Shown: positions 1-7,323 of the stretch, piece by piece | Layout: each line of letters begins with the position of its first letter | How positions within the stretch are numbered: position 1 is the stretch's first letter | Source of the DNA: Desulfobacterales bacterium S5133MH16 | Lineage (GTDB): Bacteria; Desulfobacterota; Desulfobacteria; Desulfobacterales; UBA11574 | Assembly: GCA_001751005.1 (NCBI GenBank) | Contig: MAXL01000166.1 | Span: 1-8,647, forward strand | Reading direction: 5' to 3' | DNA length: 8,647 nt | Made by a program: the position numbers and the translations under genes | The notes under the pieces: generated by a model | The model's input: the letters and a program-made list of their open reading frames with translations, nothing else | Told to the model about the DNA's origin: nothing | The model's database searches: none

Positions 1-2
1 TA

Positions 3-89
3 AAAACCAGGCTGGAAAAAGACCGGAAATTTCGAAAACGGTTTGATAGAATAAACAATATGATTTACAAAGGTCAATCGGAGATTTGA
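3..89 (+). pseudogene. possible 3' end of a RAYT/Y1-type transposase gene (partial, enters from left)
   Basis: An open frame runs in from the left edge and stops at the TGA at 87-89. Its 28 residues are very basic and helical (an RLEKDRKFRKRF stretch followed by an INNMI stretch), which resembles the C-terminal tail of DnaA-like-domain Y1 transposases. The stop codon falls inside the REP-like repeat at 68-98, in inverse orientation to the copy that precedes the Y1 transposase at the right edge. This is what is expected if a RAYT gene is flanked by inverted REPs. The fragment is too short to assign by itself; it may be chance open frame. The call rests mainly on the repeat context. Confidence 0.35.
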
Positions 90-98
90 CCCCTTTAT
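68..98 (-). repeat. REP-like palindromic repeat, left copy
   Basis: The minus-strand reading of this 31-base stretch matches 8506-8536 on the plus strand at 28 of 31 positions. It contains a hairpin with arms GGTCAA (72-77) and TTGACC (86-91) around an 8-base loop. The other copy lies directly upstream of a Y1/RAYT transposase start, so these are probably REP sequences recognised by that enzyme family. The match is seen directly; the functional role is inferred. Confidence 0.75.
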
Positions 99-148
99 AC
101 CCCCTTGCTACGAAAGGGAAGTATTGTTTTTATTAAAATTTGGTTAAA

Positions 149-2869
149 ATGATGTCGCGTAAGTTCTATCATAATGGCAGAGGGCCCTTGATCGAATTCA
201 TGGCCAAAGAAAGGGCATATAAGGGACGGATTGCCAACTACTGGTCTGATGGGCTGCAAGTAGTCATCCATCATGCACCAGCGTTTGCGGCAGGAGTTAG
301 GCTGGGCCGGCTTAAGATAGCCAAAAACAGCAAAGAGCTGACTCTATGTGGACTAAAGGTGGTAAAGGTTCAGCCCCGAAAAGGATATTACCAGATTGAT
401 CTGCAAGCAGTTGACCCATCATCTTTAGGTGATTTGCAGCAGTTAATGGCCCGAATCGAGGGCACCGATCCTTCCGAAAGCGATAATCTTTTTGATCCCT
501 CAAAAATTCCATATTTTAACCGAAAACATCACTATTCGGATGCAGCCGTTGCCAGCCGTCTTGATTGGGGCCGCAAGGCGTCCAAAGCCCGGCTCGAATT
601 TTTACCCCAGAACCTGTTTAAGCACGAATCCCTTGCAGGCAATATCGAAAATTATATCGGTGCGGTTCAGATCCCGGTGGGTCTTGTTGGGCCCATACTT
701 GTCAAAGGGGTGTATACTCAGGGCTATATTCCAGTACCGGTGGCAACAAGCGAAGGCGCGCTGGTCAGTTCCATGTCCCGGGGAGCGCAGGTATGCAATC
801 TTGCAGGCGGAATCCACGTGTACGTGTCACGCCAGCGTATGTTGCGGGCACCTGTTTTTTTCTGTCAAGACATGGACGGTGCAATTAACCTTGAACACTG
901 GATCGTAGAACATCAGGACGAAATCAGGACCAAGGCAGAAAACGTGTCGTCCGTGGCCCAGTTGCAACAGATCGTTCCCTTTGTATTCGATAATACCGTC
1001 CATTTACAATTCTATTATTCAACCGGGGATGCAGCTGGACAAAACATGTCTTCGGCTTGCACCTGGATGGCCTGCCGTTGGATCCGACAGCAGATCAGGA
1101 GGGATCCAGCCATCGGATATTCCAATCATATGATCGAAGGGAACATGTCCGGTGATAAAAAGGCAAATTATCAAAATTTTATACATGGTCGTGGCATTGC
1201 TGTGACCGCTACCTGCCGTATTCCGGGTGCCCTGCTAAAACGGCGTCTGCGGGTTACTCCGGCACAGTTCGTACGTGGCTGGCATGCCGGCGAAGTGGGC
1301 AGCTTACAGGTTGGTATGATCGGTTCGAATATAAATTTTGCCAATGCTGTGGCCGGTATTTTTACAGCCACAGGCCAGGATATCGCCTGCGTACACGAAT
1401 CTGCCGCAGGCTATTTTAAAGCCCGTCAGGAATCTGAAGACCTCATCTGTTCTGCATATTTGCCGTCCCTGGTTATCGGCACGGTTGGCGGAGGTACCCA
1501 GTTGCCAACCCAAAGTGAATGTCTTGAACTTATGGGCTGTTTAGGCAGCGGCCATGTTTTTAGGCTTGCCGAGGTTATTGCCGCGACCTGTGTGGCACTT
1601 GATCTTTCCACCGGTGCGGCCATCGTGGCCAACGAATTCGTACACTCTCACGAACAGCTAGGCCGAAATCGACCGGATAACCGGTTAGCCTGGTCCGAAA
1701 TAAATAAAGATTTTTTTAGTGCCATGCTGTTCGACAGAGATCTTGATGTGGTTTCAGCTGAAAGAAAGCAAACCATTTGTGGTGGCATTATTTCCGAATT
1801 AATTCGGAAAAATTCCAAAGATCCGCGTGGGTTGCACCGTTTTGAATTGAGCATTAATGGTCGGAAAGGAGCACAAGACTTATCAGCGGTAATCAAGCTC
1901 AAACCCACAGACAGGGAACTTTTAGAAGTTGGCGCAAAAGTAGCCCGGCTTACGGGTGAAGATACCCTGAGCGGGCTATACGAGGCACATTCCCATATTT
2001 TTAATCTGGATGGCAGCAATCTGAGGGAAATCGGAATTTACTCAAGTGCACATGAAGACTTACGGAAGCATATGCCCCAGGTTTTTGGCACATGTTGCGA
2101 TCATGAACGAAGAATTTATGCTGTTTTAATGGAAGATCTGTCTAGTTACTCACATCTGGACACAGTCGATGATCCGTCCGCCTGGCGGCCAGAACACATC
2201 AGGTCTGTACTCAAGTCTCTGGCTGCCATCCATGCGATCTACTGGAATCGTATTCGGGATATTGAGCCTGAAATGCACCTTACCGCTTTGGATGCCGAGG
2301 CAATGGAAAAGGCTTCAGATCTGCTTCGGGAACTGACCGCCTTTAACGCTTTTAGGTATTCGGAGCTGATTCCCTCCGGGCTAAATTCGATCTATAAAGA
2401 TATACTGGATGATCTCGTGCCGGCGATAAAGGCAATGCAGCAGTTTCCCGTTACATTGACTCATAATGATTTCAATCCCAGGAATATCTGCTTTCGTCCT
2501 GAAAAAGACGGATTGCGACCGGTGATTTACGACTGGGAACTGGCTTTTATACAAAACCCCCAGCACGATTTGATTGAGTTTTTGGTGTTTCTGTTCGATC
2601 CGGAAACCAGTATGGAAGAATACGATCGTTACATCGAGATTTATCTGGGATATCTTGAGGAAAATATCGGGGCTTTAATTAACAGAAATAAATTTATGTC
2701 CGTTCTGCATCTAAACGCTGTTCACCTGGCCATAGTGCGCTTTAACCTCTATTTGCTCGGGCACAACCTGTTAAACTTCAGCTTCATGGATCGGGTATAC
2801 CGAAATTTGGGTTGTTATATTGAATCTGTTTTCAGGCGGCCTAACCGCTTGTTTTTCTGCTCAAGCTGA
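149..2869 (+). CDS. HMG-CoA reductase (class I) fused to a C-terminal APH-fold kinase domain
   Basis: This is a fusion of 906 residues if translation starts at the ATG at 149; TTG at 140 and ATG at 152 are alternatives, and no strong ribosome site decides between them. Residues about 17-105 look like a degenerate PilZ-like beta domain (weak). Residues about 120-515 are class I HMG-CoA reductase, which reduces HMG-CoA to mevalonate with NADPH. Visible motifs are ENYIGAVQIPVGLVGP, ATSEGAL (Glu202), STGDAAGQN, GDKKA (Lys337), ATGQD (Asp411), GTVGGGTQLP, and SHEQLGRNR with the catalytic His at 501; the full Glu/Lys/Asp/His set is present. Residues about 545-895 form an aminoglycoside-phosphotransferase/choline-kinase-like domain with THNDFNPRN (catalytic Asp774, Asn779) and YDWE (metal-binding Asp795). 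No membrane segment is evident, so it is probably cytosolic. The kinase substrate is unknown; mevalonate or a prenyl alcohol are guesses. It is the first gene of the lipid cluster, 20 bp from the next. Confidence 0.93.
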   Translation: MMSRKFYHNGRGPLIEFMAKERAYKGRIANYWSDGLQVVIHHAPAFAAGVRLGRLKIAKNSKELTLCGLKVVKVQPRKGYYQIDLQAVDPSSLGDLQQLMARIEGTDPSESDNLFDPSKIPYFNRKHHYSDAAVASRLDWGRKASKARLEFLPQNLFKHESLAGNIENYIGAVQIPVGLVGPILVKGVYTQGYIPVPVATSEGALVSSMSRGAQVCNLAGGIHVYVSRQRMLRAPVFFCQDMDGAINLEHWIVEHQDEIRTKAENVSSVAQLQQIVPFVFDNTVHLQFYYSTGDAAGQNMSSACTWMACRWIRQQIRRDPAIGYSNHMIEGNMSGDKKANYQNFIHGRGIAVTATCRIPGALLKRRLRVTPAQFVRGWHAGEVGSLQVGMIGSNINFANAVAGIFTATGQDIACVHESAAGYFKARQESEDLICSAYLPSLVIGTVGGGTQLPTQSECLELMGCLGSGHVFRLAEVIAATCVALDLSTGAAIVANEFVHSHEQLGRNRPDNRLAWSEINKDFFSAMLFDRDLDVVSAERKQTICGGIISELIRKNSKDPRGLHRFELSINGRKGAQDLSAVIKLKPTDRELLEVGAKVARLTGEDTLSGLYEAHSHIFNLDGSNLREIGIYSSAHEDLRKHMPQVFGTCCDHERRIYAVLMEDLSSYSHLDTVDDPSAWRPEHIRSVLKSLAAIHAIYWNRIRDIEPEMHLTALDAEAMEKASDLLRELTAFNAFRYSELIPSGLNSIYKDILDDLVPAIKAMQQFPVTLTHNDFNPRNICFRPEKDGLRPVIYDWELAFIQNPQHDLIEFLVFLFDPETSMEEYDRYIEIYLGYLEENIGALINRNKFMSVLHLNAVHLAIVRFNLYLLGHNLLNFSFMDRVYRNLGCYIESVFRRPNRLFFCSS

Positions 2870-2889
2870 AAATATAGAGATCTACATTC

Positions 2890-5439
2890 ATGGTTTTAAA
2901 GAAAAAACTATCCTTTGTCATTCCCTTTGACGTTGCTGCCTGCCAGGATTCGATGCTTGCAGGGGGCAAAGCCGCACGTCTAGCCGCCATGGTCGGGGCC
3001 GCTTTTCCAGTCCCGCAAGGGGTTGTGGTCACTACCGACGCTCTACGTTACTTTTGCAAATTTAATCGTATTAAGTTGTCATCAGCAGCTTTTTCAAATT
3101 CCGATCAAGCATTAGAAGCACTACAGCAGGGGAAATGGCCGTCTGAACTATCCGAAGAGTTGTCGGAAGCGATTGATTCCTTGGGTACAGTGTCTCTTGC
3201 GGTTCGTTCATCTACCACGGCAGAGGATGGGTTTGATTTCTCCATGGCTGGCCAGTTTGATACCTATTTGAATGTAAAGCCTGACCAGGTTCGGGAAAAA
3301 ATCCTGCTATGCTGGGCCGGACTGTTCGGCCGAGCTCCTTCTGCATACAGGTGTAAAAGTTCAGATAAAAGCACATGGTCAATGGGAGTGATCATCCAGG
3401 TTCAGATAAACGCTCGTTATGCAGGAGTGCTGTTTACCGTGGATCCGTTGCGCAAAAGTGCAGATCATTTTGTGGTGGAATGGGTCCGTGGCCTTGGCGA
3501 CAAACTGGTATCAGGTCATATGGAACTGGACAGGCTATACATCAGTCGTAATCATCCGGTGATTGATTCCGACCTACCGGACAATCTGGCTGCCGGGATT
3601 TATGAGGCCTGCAGATTGGCCCGGTCCGCAGAACAGTTGTTCAACCATCCCATTGATATGGAGTGGGGCATCGATAAGGAAGGTTTTCATTTGCTCCAAG
3701 CGCGGCCGATTACCGGGTTTACATCCGATCAGACTGTAGCATGGACCAATGTAAATCTGACGGAAAATTTTCCTGCCCCTCTGGTTCCCCTGGCATGGTC
3801 GGTAGGGGACGGATTTTATACGGCATATATCCATGGGATTTTGCGACATTTCGGCTGGAATGATGGCGATTTTGCCCGTGCCGCCGTTGTCATTTCCAAC
3901 CTAATGGGGATCCAGGGGGGACGGATCTACTACAATCTAAACAACTGGTATGAAATCATGGGGTTTTTCCCATTCAGCAGCTGGCTTATCCGATTTCTCA
4001 ATAATTATATCGGTCAGGAAATACCATTTAATTACACACCAAAGAAAGCCCGGCATTTCACAAGGTCATGGTGGCGAGCTCTTTCTCGTAAGATAATGTT
4101 CTGGCCTCGCCTTTTTAAGTTGTTGCTTACAGCTGAACGGCGCATGGACGTTTTTGAGCCCAGGTTTTATGCTAACAGGAGATCCTGGCGCACACCTCCC
4201 AGCGATCGGTTGACGGCTGACCGCTTATTCTCACGCCTTGAATCGATGCTTATCTTTGTAGATCGCCACTGGACCGCGCCTGGCATGGCAGATTTTCTGG
4301 TGATGGTGTTTCCAGGTGTTCTGAACGCATTGATCGTCCGCTGGTTTGAAACCGACGCCAAGAAAGAGGTCGTACGACTGTTTAAGGGGCTGGATCTAGC
4401 CAGCACTAAGTCTTCGGACCTTATCTGGCAGACGGCACAGGCCGTTGGGAATAATAACATATTGCGAATATTGCTTGAGCAGGGGGATTATGAAAAGCTT
4501 GAAGAGTCACTTAGCGAAGAACTGCAAAGCTTACTGGATGAATTTATGGAACGTTATGGCGGGAGGTGTTACAACGATTGCATGATCGTTGCACCCACTT
4601 TCTACGAACGGCACGATCTGTTTTGGGATCTTGTAAAAAAATATGTTAACAATTCCGCAGCAGATCCCCGTGAGCGATACAGGGTTAACCGCCGGGACCG
4701 GTTGCAGTATACTCAAAGTATCCTTAAGCGGTTGGCTCCGGTGCGGAGGTTGATCTTCCGGCATTTTCTTAAGCTGTCATGGCAGGCAGTGGGTCTGAGG
4801 GAGCGGGGAAGGCTGCTACAAAGCCTGTTGCTCGGCGAAATAAGACTGACTGCCCTGGCCCTGGGCAGTCAGCTTGCGGCCAAAGGTGCTATAGATGCGG
4901 CAGAAGATATATTTTTTCTGCAACTAGATGAAATCACAAAACTGCTGAACGGCAAGTTTCAGTTCCCTGAACTCATTGGTCAAATGATTACAAGCCGAAA
5001 AGAAGCCTATAAGTCTTGTGAGCAAAACGAACTACCGGAGTTTTTCTTTCTTGATCGGGGCGAGTATATGCGGTTTGAGGGTCATGTCAAAGGACCGGCA
5101 TTGCAAAAGAATAATCGGGTGCTTACCGGTATCGGCGTGGCTGGTGGAAACGCTAAGGGGATTGCCCGTGTGATTCTGGATCCAGCCCAGAGCCTACGAA
5201 TGAATCCAGGTGACATATTGATTACACGCGCCGCTGATCCAGGTTGGACCCCTTTGTTTTTCATGGCAGGCGGACTAATTCTCGAGCGGGGCGGCATTTT
5301 ATCACATGGAGCTATTGTGGCCCGCGAGTTCGGTATCCCTGCGGTGGTAGGAATCGACCGTGTAACTACCTTGATTGCAGATGGTCAAAATGTTGAACTT
5401 GACGGTACTGCCGGAAGTGTAACCCTTTTGGACGATTAA
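2890..5439 (+). CDS. rifampicin-phosphotransferase-like / PEP-synthase-related dikinase
   Basis: The 849-residue protein has a PPDK/PEP-synthase N-terminal ATP-grasp domain (about 10-275) with GGKAA near Lys27, VRSSTTAED, AGQFDTYLNV and a closing LLQARPIT. A long middle region (about 280-730) includes TENFPAPLVPLAW and GRIYYNLNNWY. The C-terminal swivel domain (about 740-849) carries GGILSHGAIVAREFGIPAVVG, with His806 as the expected phosphorylated histidine. The PEP/pyruvate-binding TIM barrel of true PEP synthase is absent. Length and domain order match rifampicin phosphotransferases, which split ATP and pass the beta-phosphate through histidine to a hydroxyl in the middle domain. Here the acceptor is unknown. 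Its place between an HMG-CoA reductase and a UbiA enzyme suggests a lipid or isoprenoid alcohol rather than an antibiotic; this is inference. The start has only a weak ribosome site, and the next gene begins 7 bp after the stop. Confidence 0.88.
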   Translation: MVLKKKLSFVIPFDVAACQDSMLAGGKAARLAAMVGAAFPVPQGVVVTTDALRYFCKFNRIKLSSAAFSNSDQALEALQQGKWPSELSEELSEAIDSLGTVSLAVRSSTTAEDGFDFSMAGQFDTYLNVKPDQVREKILLCWAGLFGRAPSAYRCKSSDKSTWSMGVIIQVQINARYAGVLFTVDPLRKSADHFVVEWVRGLGDKLVSGHMELDRLYISRNHPVIDSDLPDNLAAGIYEACRLARSAEQLFNHPIDMEWGIDKEGFHLLQARPITGFTSDQTVAWTNVNLTENFPAPLVPLAWSVGDGFYTAYIHGILRHFGWNDGDFARAAVVISNLMGIQGGRIYYNLNNWYEIMGFFPFSSWLIRFLNNYIGQEIPFNYTPKKARHFTRSWWRALSRKIMFWPRLFKLLLTAERRMDVFEPRFYANRRSWRTPPSDRLTADRLFSRLESMLIFVDRHWTAPGMADFLVMVFPGVLNALIVRWFETDAKKEVVRLFKGLDLASTKSSDLIWQTAQAVGNNNILRILLEQGDYEKLEESLSEELQSLLDEFMERYGGRCYNDCMIVAPTFYERHDLFWDLVKKYVNNSAADPRERYRVNRRDRLQYTQSILKRLAPVRRLIFRHFLKLSWQAVGLRERGRLLQSLLLGEIRLTALALGSQLAAKGAIDAAEDIFFLQLDEITKLLNGKFQFPELIGQMITSRKEAYKSCEQNELPEFFFLDRGEYMRFEGHVKGPALQKNNRVLTGIGVAGGNAKGIARVILDPAQSLRMNPGDILITRAADPGWTPLFFMAGGLILERGGILSHGAIVAREFGIPAVVGIDRVTTLIADGQNVELDGTAGSVTLLDD

Positions 5440-5446
5440 GCACACC

Positions 5447-6304
5447 ATGTGGATCGATATCAAGCAATTTGCAGCAGAACGCTGCCCGCTAAAGGTTCTT
5501 TTACCCCTTGGTACTATTCTGTGGGTAGCACCCCTTACACTGGTCCATCCGTTGCATATAGTTAAAGCCATAAGTGGCTGCATCGGAGTTTTAATGTTGA
5601 TTTTTATTCTCCGGATGGCTGACGATTTGTCCGATCTGTCTGTGGACCGTAAATGGCACCCCGAAAGAGGCCTATCCCACGGTGAGATCAGTGCTAAGCG
5701 CATAAAAGGTGCTGTATTTGCAGGGTCGCTGTTGCTTGTTTTTTTTAACCATTGGAGGCCTGGCATTTATTGTTTTGGGGGCCTGGCAATTTTCTATATT
5801 TTTTATTATTTATTTAAAACGAAACTGCCGGTTAGCGTACTACCACTACTAGTCAATCTTGTATTTCTGTTTATTCCCCTCTATTGCGGGTGGATGATGA
5901 CGGGAAGTGCAAGTTTTTCCCTTTGGTTGCTCGCTATGTTTATCTGGGCAGCCGTTGTGGGTCATGATTTTGCCCACAGTGTGCATGGGCTTGATGAGGT
6001 GTTGCCTGGAGTCGATACGCCTTCAAGACACTTGGGCTCCAAAACAGCGGCTATAGCAGGTTTGATCGGCTATCTGGCTGCTATTATTTTCGGAGGAGTT
6101 TTTTGGTATTTGAACTACGGTGGCCTACTTTTCGGTCTCATGCTGGCCGGAACCTGTATCCTGATCATGGTGCTGGCTGTGCGTCTTGTCCGTCGGCCTA
6201 TTCAGCGTAATGCAAGGCCGTTTTTTATTTGGGGATTTGTTTTTTTCCTGCTCCCCCTTTTGGGACTAATAATCGAGCGGCTAATCATGATGGTGACAGG
6301 ATAG
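5447..6304 (+). CDS. UbiA-family prenyltransferase
   Basis: A 285-residue polytopic membrane protein, with roughly eight or nine hydrophobic segments. UbiA enzymes transfer a polyprenyl chain from its diphosphate to an acceptor within the membrane. The first aspartate motif is DDLSDLSVD (59-67), matching NDxxDxxxD with Asn replaced by Asp, and is followed by the usual RKWHPERGLSHGEIS loop. The second motif region is GHDFAHSVHGLDEV (172-185); Asp174 is kept but the position three residues on, normally Asp, is His177. Possible substrates are a geranylgeranylglyceryl phosphate (as in archaeal DGGGP synthase) or a quinone or other ring acceptor. The lipid neighbours favour the first, but motif changes prevent a firm choice. 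It starts 7 bp after the dikinase stop, so the two are very probably cotranscribed. Confidence 0.88.
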   Translation: MWIDIKQFAAERCPLKVLLPLGTILWVAPLTLVHPLHIVKAISGCIGVLMLIFILRMADDLSDLSVDRKWHPERGLSHGEISAKRIKGAVFAGSLLLVFFNHWRPGIYCFGGLAIFYIFYYLFKTKLPVSVLPLLVNLVFLFIPLYCGWMMTGSASFSLWLLAMFIWAAVVGHDFAHSVHGLDEVLPGVDTPSRHLGSKTAAIAGLIGYLAAIIFGGVFWYLNYGGLLFGLMLAGTCILIMVLAVRLVRRPIQRNARPFFIWGFVFFLLPLLGLIIERLIMMVTG

Positions 6305-6310
6305 GAAGAG

Positions 6311-6343
6311 CCTTAAGCTCGGTTGGCCGTAAGTTAAGGTTTT
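6311..6343 (+). terminator. imperfect hairpin with short T run, weak terminator or attenuator
   Basis: Arms CCTTAA-CT-CGG (6311-6322, one bulged G) and CCG-AG-TTAAGG (6327-6339, two bulged bases) pair around a TTGG loop and are followed by TTTT (6340-6343). It lies in the 88-bp gap between the prenyltransferase and decarboxylase genes. The short T tract suggests partial rather than complete termination, or an RNA-processing site that sets different levels for the two halves of the cluster. Confidence 0.45.
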
Positions 6344-6393
6344 GGATGTTTATATGAAAATTTAGTTGAATAGTTGAACAATTAAAAGGAAAG

Positions 6394-7305
6394 ATGGTCA
6401 AAAAATCACATCGAAATAAGATTCTTCTTTACAATCGTAAAACGCAGCGAATCGAGGAAGAGATTGTTTTTAAGCGGCGGTTTATGGATTTTTTTTACGG
6501 CAGCGTAACAGGCCGCCATCTGACTCACGGTTTTCTGAGCCGCCACATTATATCAAACCTGTATGGATGGTTGCAAAAGACGCCTTTCAGCCGGCGCAAG
6601 ATCGAACCTTTTATCAGTCAGTATTCAATCAACCGCAAGGAAATTCTTCCACCGGAAGACGGTTTTAAAAGCTTTACCGATTTTTTTATCAGGAAACTGA
6701 AGCCGGGTACTCGGCCTGTGTCCGACGATATGGATGCGCTGGTGGCACCTGCGGACAGCCGTTTTCTGATCCGGCAAATAAATAATGATACGGTAATATC
6801 AGTAAAGGGAACAGACTATTCCCTTGAGCAGTTTCTTGCAAGCAGGACTGTTGCAGCACCGTATATTAATGGGCTCTGCTTGCAGTTCAGGCTGGCTCCC
6901 TCTGACTATCATCGTTTCGGTTTTATTGATCGAGGAGTCCAGGGGCCTGTACATACCATCAACGGGCGGCTGAATTCTGTTAGTCCTTTAGCCATAGAAC
7001 AGATGCCTGGGATTATGATCGGCAATTACCGCCAGTGGTGTTTTGTAGAAACCATAGCCTTTGGTACTGTGGTCCAGGTGGAGGTGGGTGCCATGGCAGT
7101 TGGTGTCATTGTACAGCACCAGCCATACGGCGGTCAATGTGAACGTGGTCAGGAGAAAGGATACTTCGAATTCGGCGGCTCCACTATTGTGATTCTTTTT
7201 AAACCACGCACTGTTTGTATTGATCCGGATATTCTTAAATATTCTCGCCAGGGGATTGAGACACTGATTAGATATGGTGAGACAGTAGGAAAAATATACA
7301 AGTGA
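6394..7305 (+). CDS. phosphatidylserine decarboxylase family proenzyme
   Basis: A 303-residue member of the PSD family, which makes an ethanolamine phospholipid from a serine phospholipid using a pyruvoyl group formed by self-cleavage. Visible marks are SFTDFFIRKLKPGTRP (93-108), PADSR with the expected triad Asp121, RLAPSDYHRF with His173, and the cleavage motif FGGST with Ser263 as the pyruvoyl precursor (cut between Gly262 and Ser263). The FGGST form resembles the type II PSD group more than the LGST of E. coli. Oddly, the second histidine of the usual DYHRxH signature is Gly176; in studied enzymes that histidine serves self-cleavage. An AAAAGGA ribosome site precedes the ATG by a short spacing. 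Beside a CarS homologue the substrate could be archaetidylserine rather than phosphatidylserine, which is inferred. It is 18 bp upstream of the next gene. Confidence 0.9.
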   Translation: MVKKSHRNKILLYNRKTQRIEEEIVFKRRFMDFFYGSVTGRHLTHGFLSRHIISNLYGWLQKTPFSRRKIEPFISQYSINRKEILPPEDGFKSFTDFFIRKLKPGTRPVSDDMDALVAPADSRFLIRQINNDTVISVKGTDYSLEQFLASRTVAAPYINGLCLQFRLAPSDYHRFGFIDRGVQGPVHTINGRLNSVSPLAIEQMPGIMIGNYRQWCFVETIAFGTVVQVEVGAMAVGVIVQHQPYGGQCERGQEKGYFEFGGSTIVILFKPRTVCIDPDILKYSRQGIETLIRYGETVGKIYK

Positions 7306-7323
7306 GATAAAAAGGCGTATAAA

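Noticed and set aside
40..148. Promoter for the cluster (TTGATA at 43-48 with TATGAT at 59-64, or TTGCTA at 105-110 with TATTAA at 131-136)
   Set aside because: Spacings of 10 and 20 bases are poor and no pair is convincing, so no promoter is called.
149..2869. Calling the kinase domain an aminoglycoside-resistance determinant
   Set aside because: The APH fold is shared with choline, homoserine and many unknown kinases, and fusion to HMG-CoA reductase argues against drug modification.
2890..5439. Naming the dikinase as PEP synthase or as a rifampicin-resistance enzyme
   Set aside because: The PEP/pyruvate-binding barrel is missing, and the antibiotic role is not supported by the lipid gene context; only the architecture is claimed.
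5302..5766. Minus-strand open frame of 154 codons
   Set aside because: It lies opposite the conserved swivel domain of the dikinase and the start of the UbiA gene, and its translation shows no recognisable motif.
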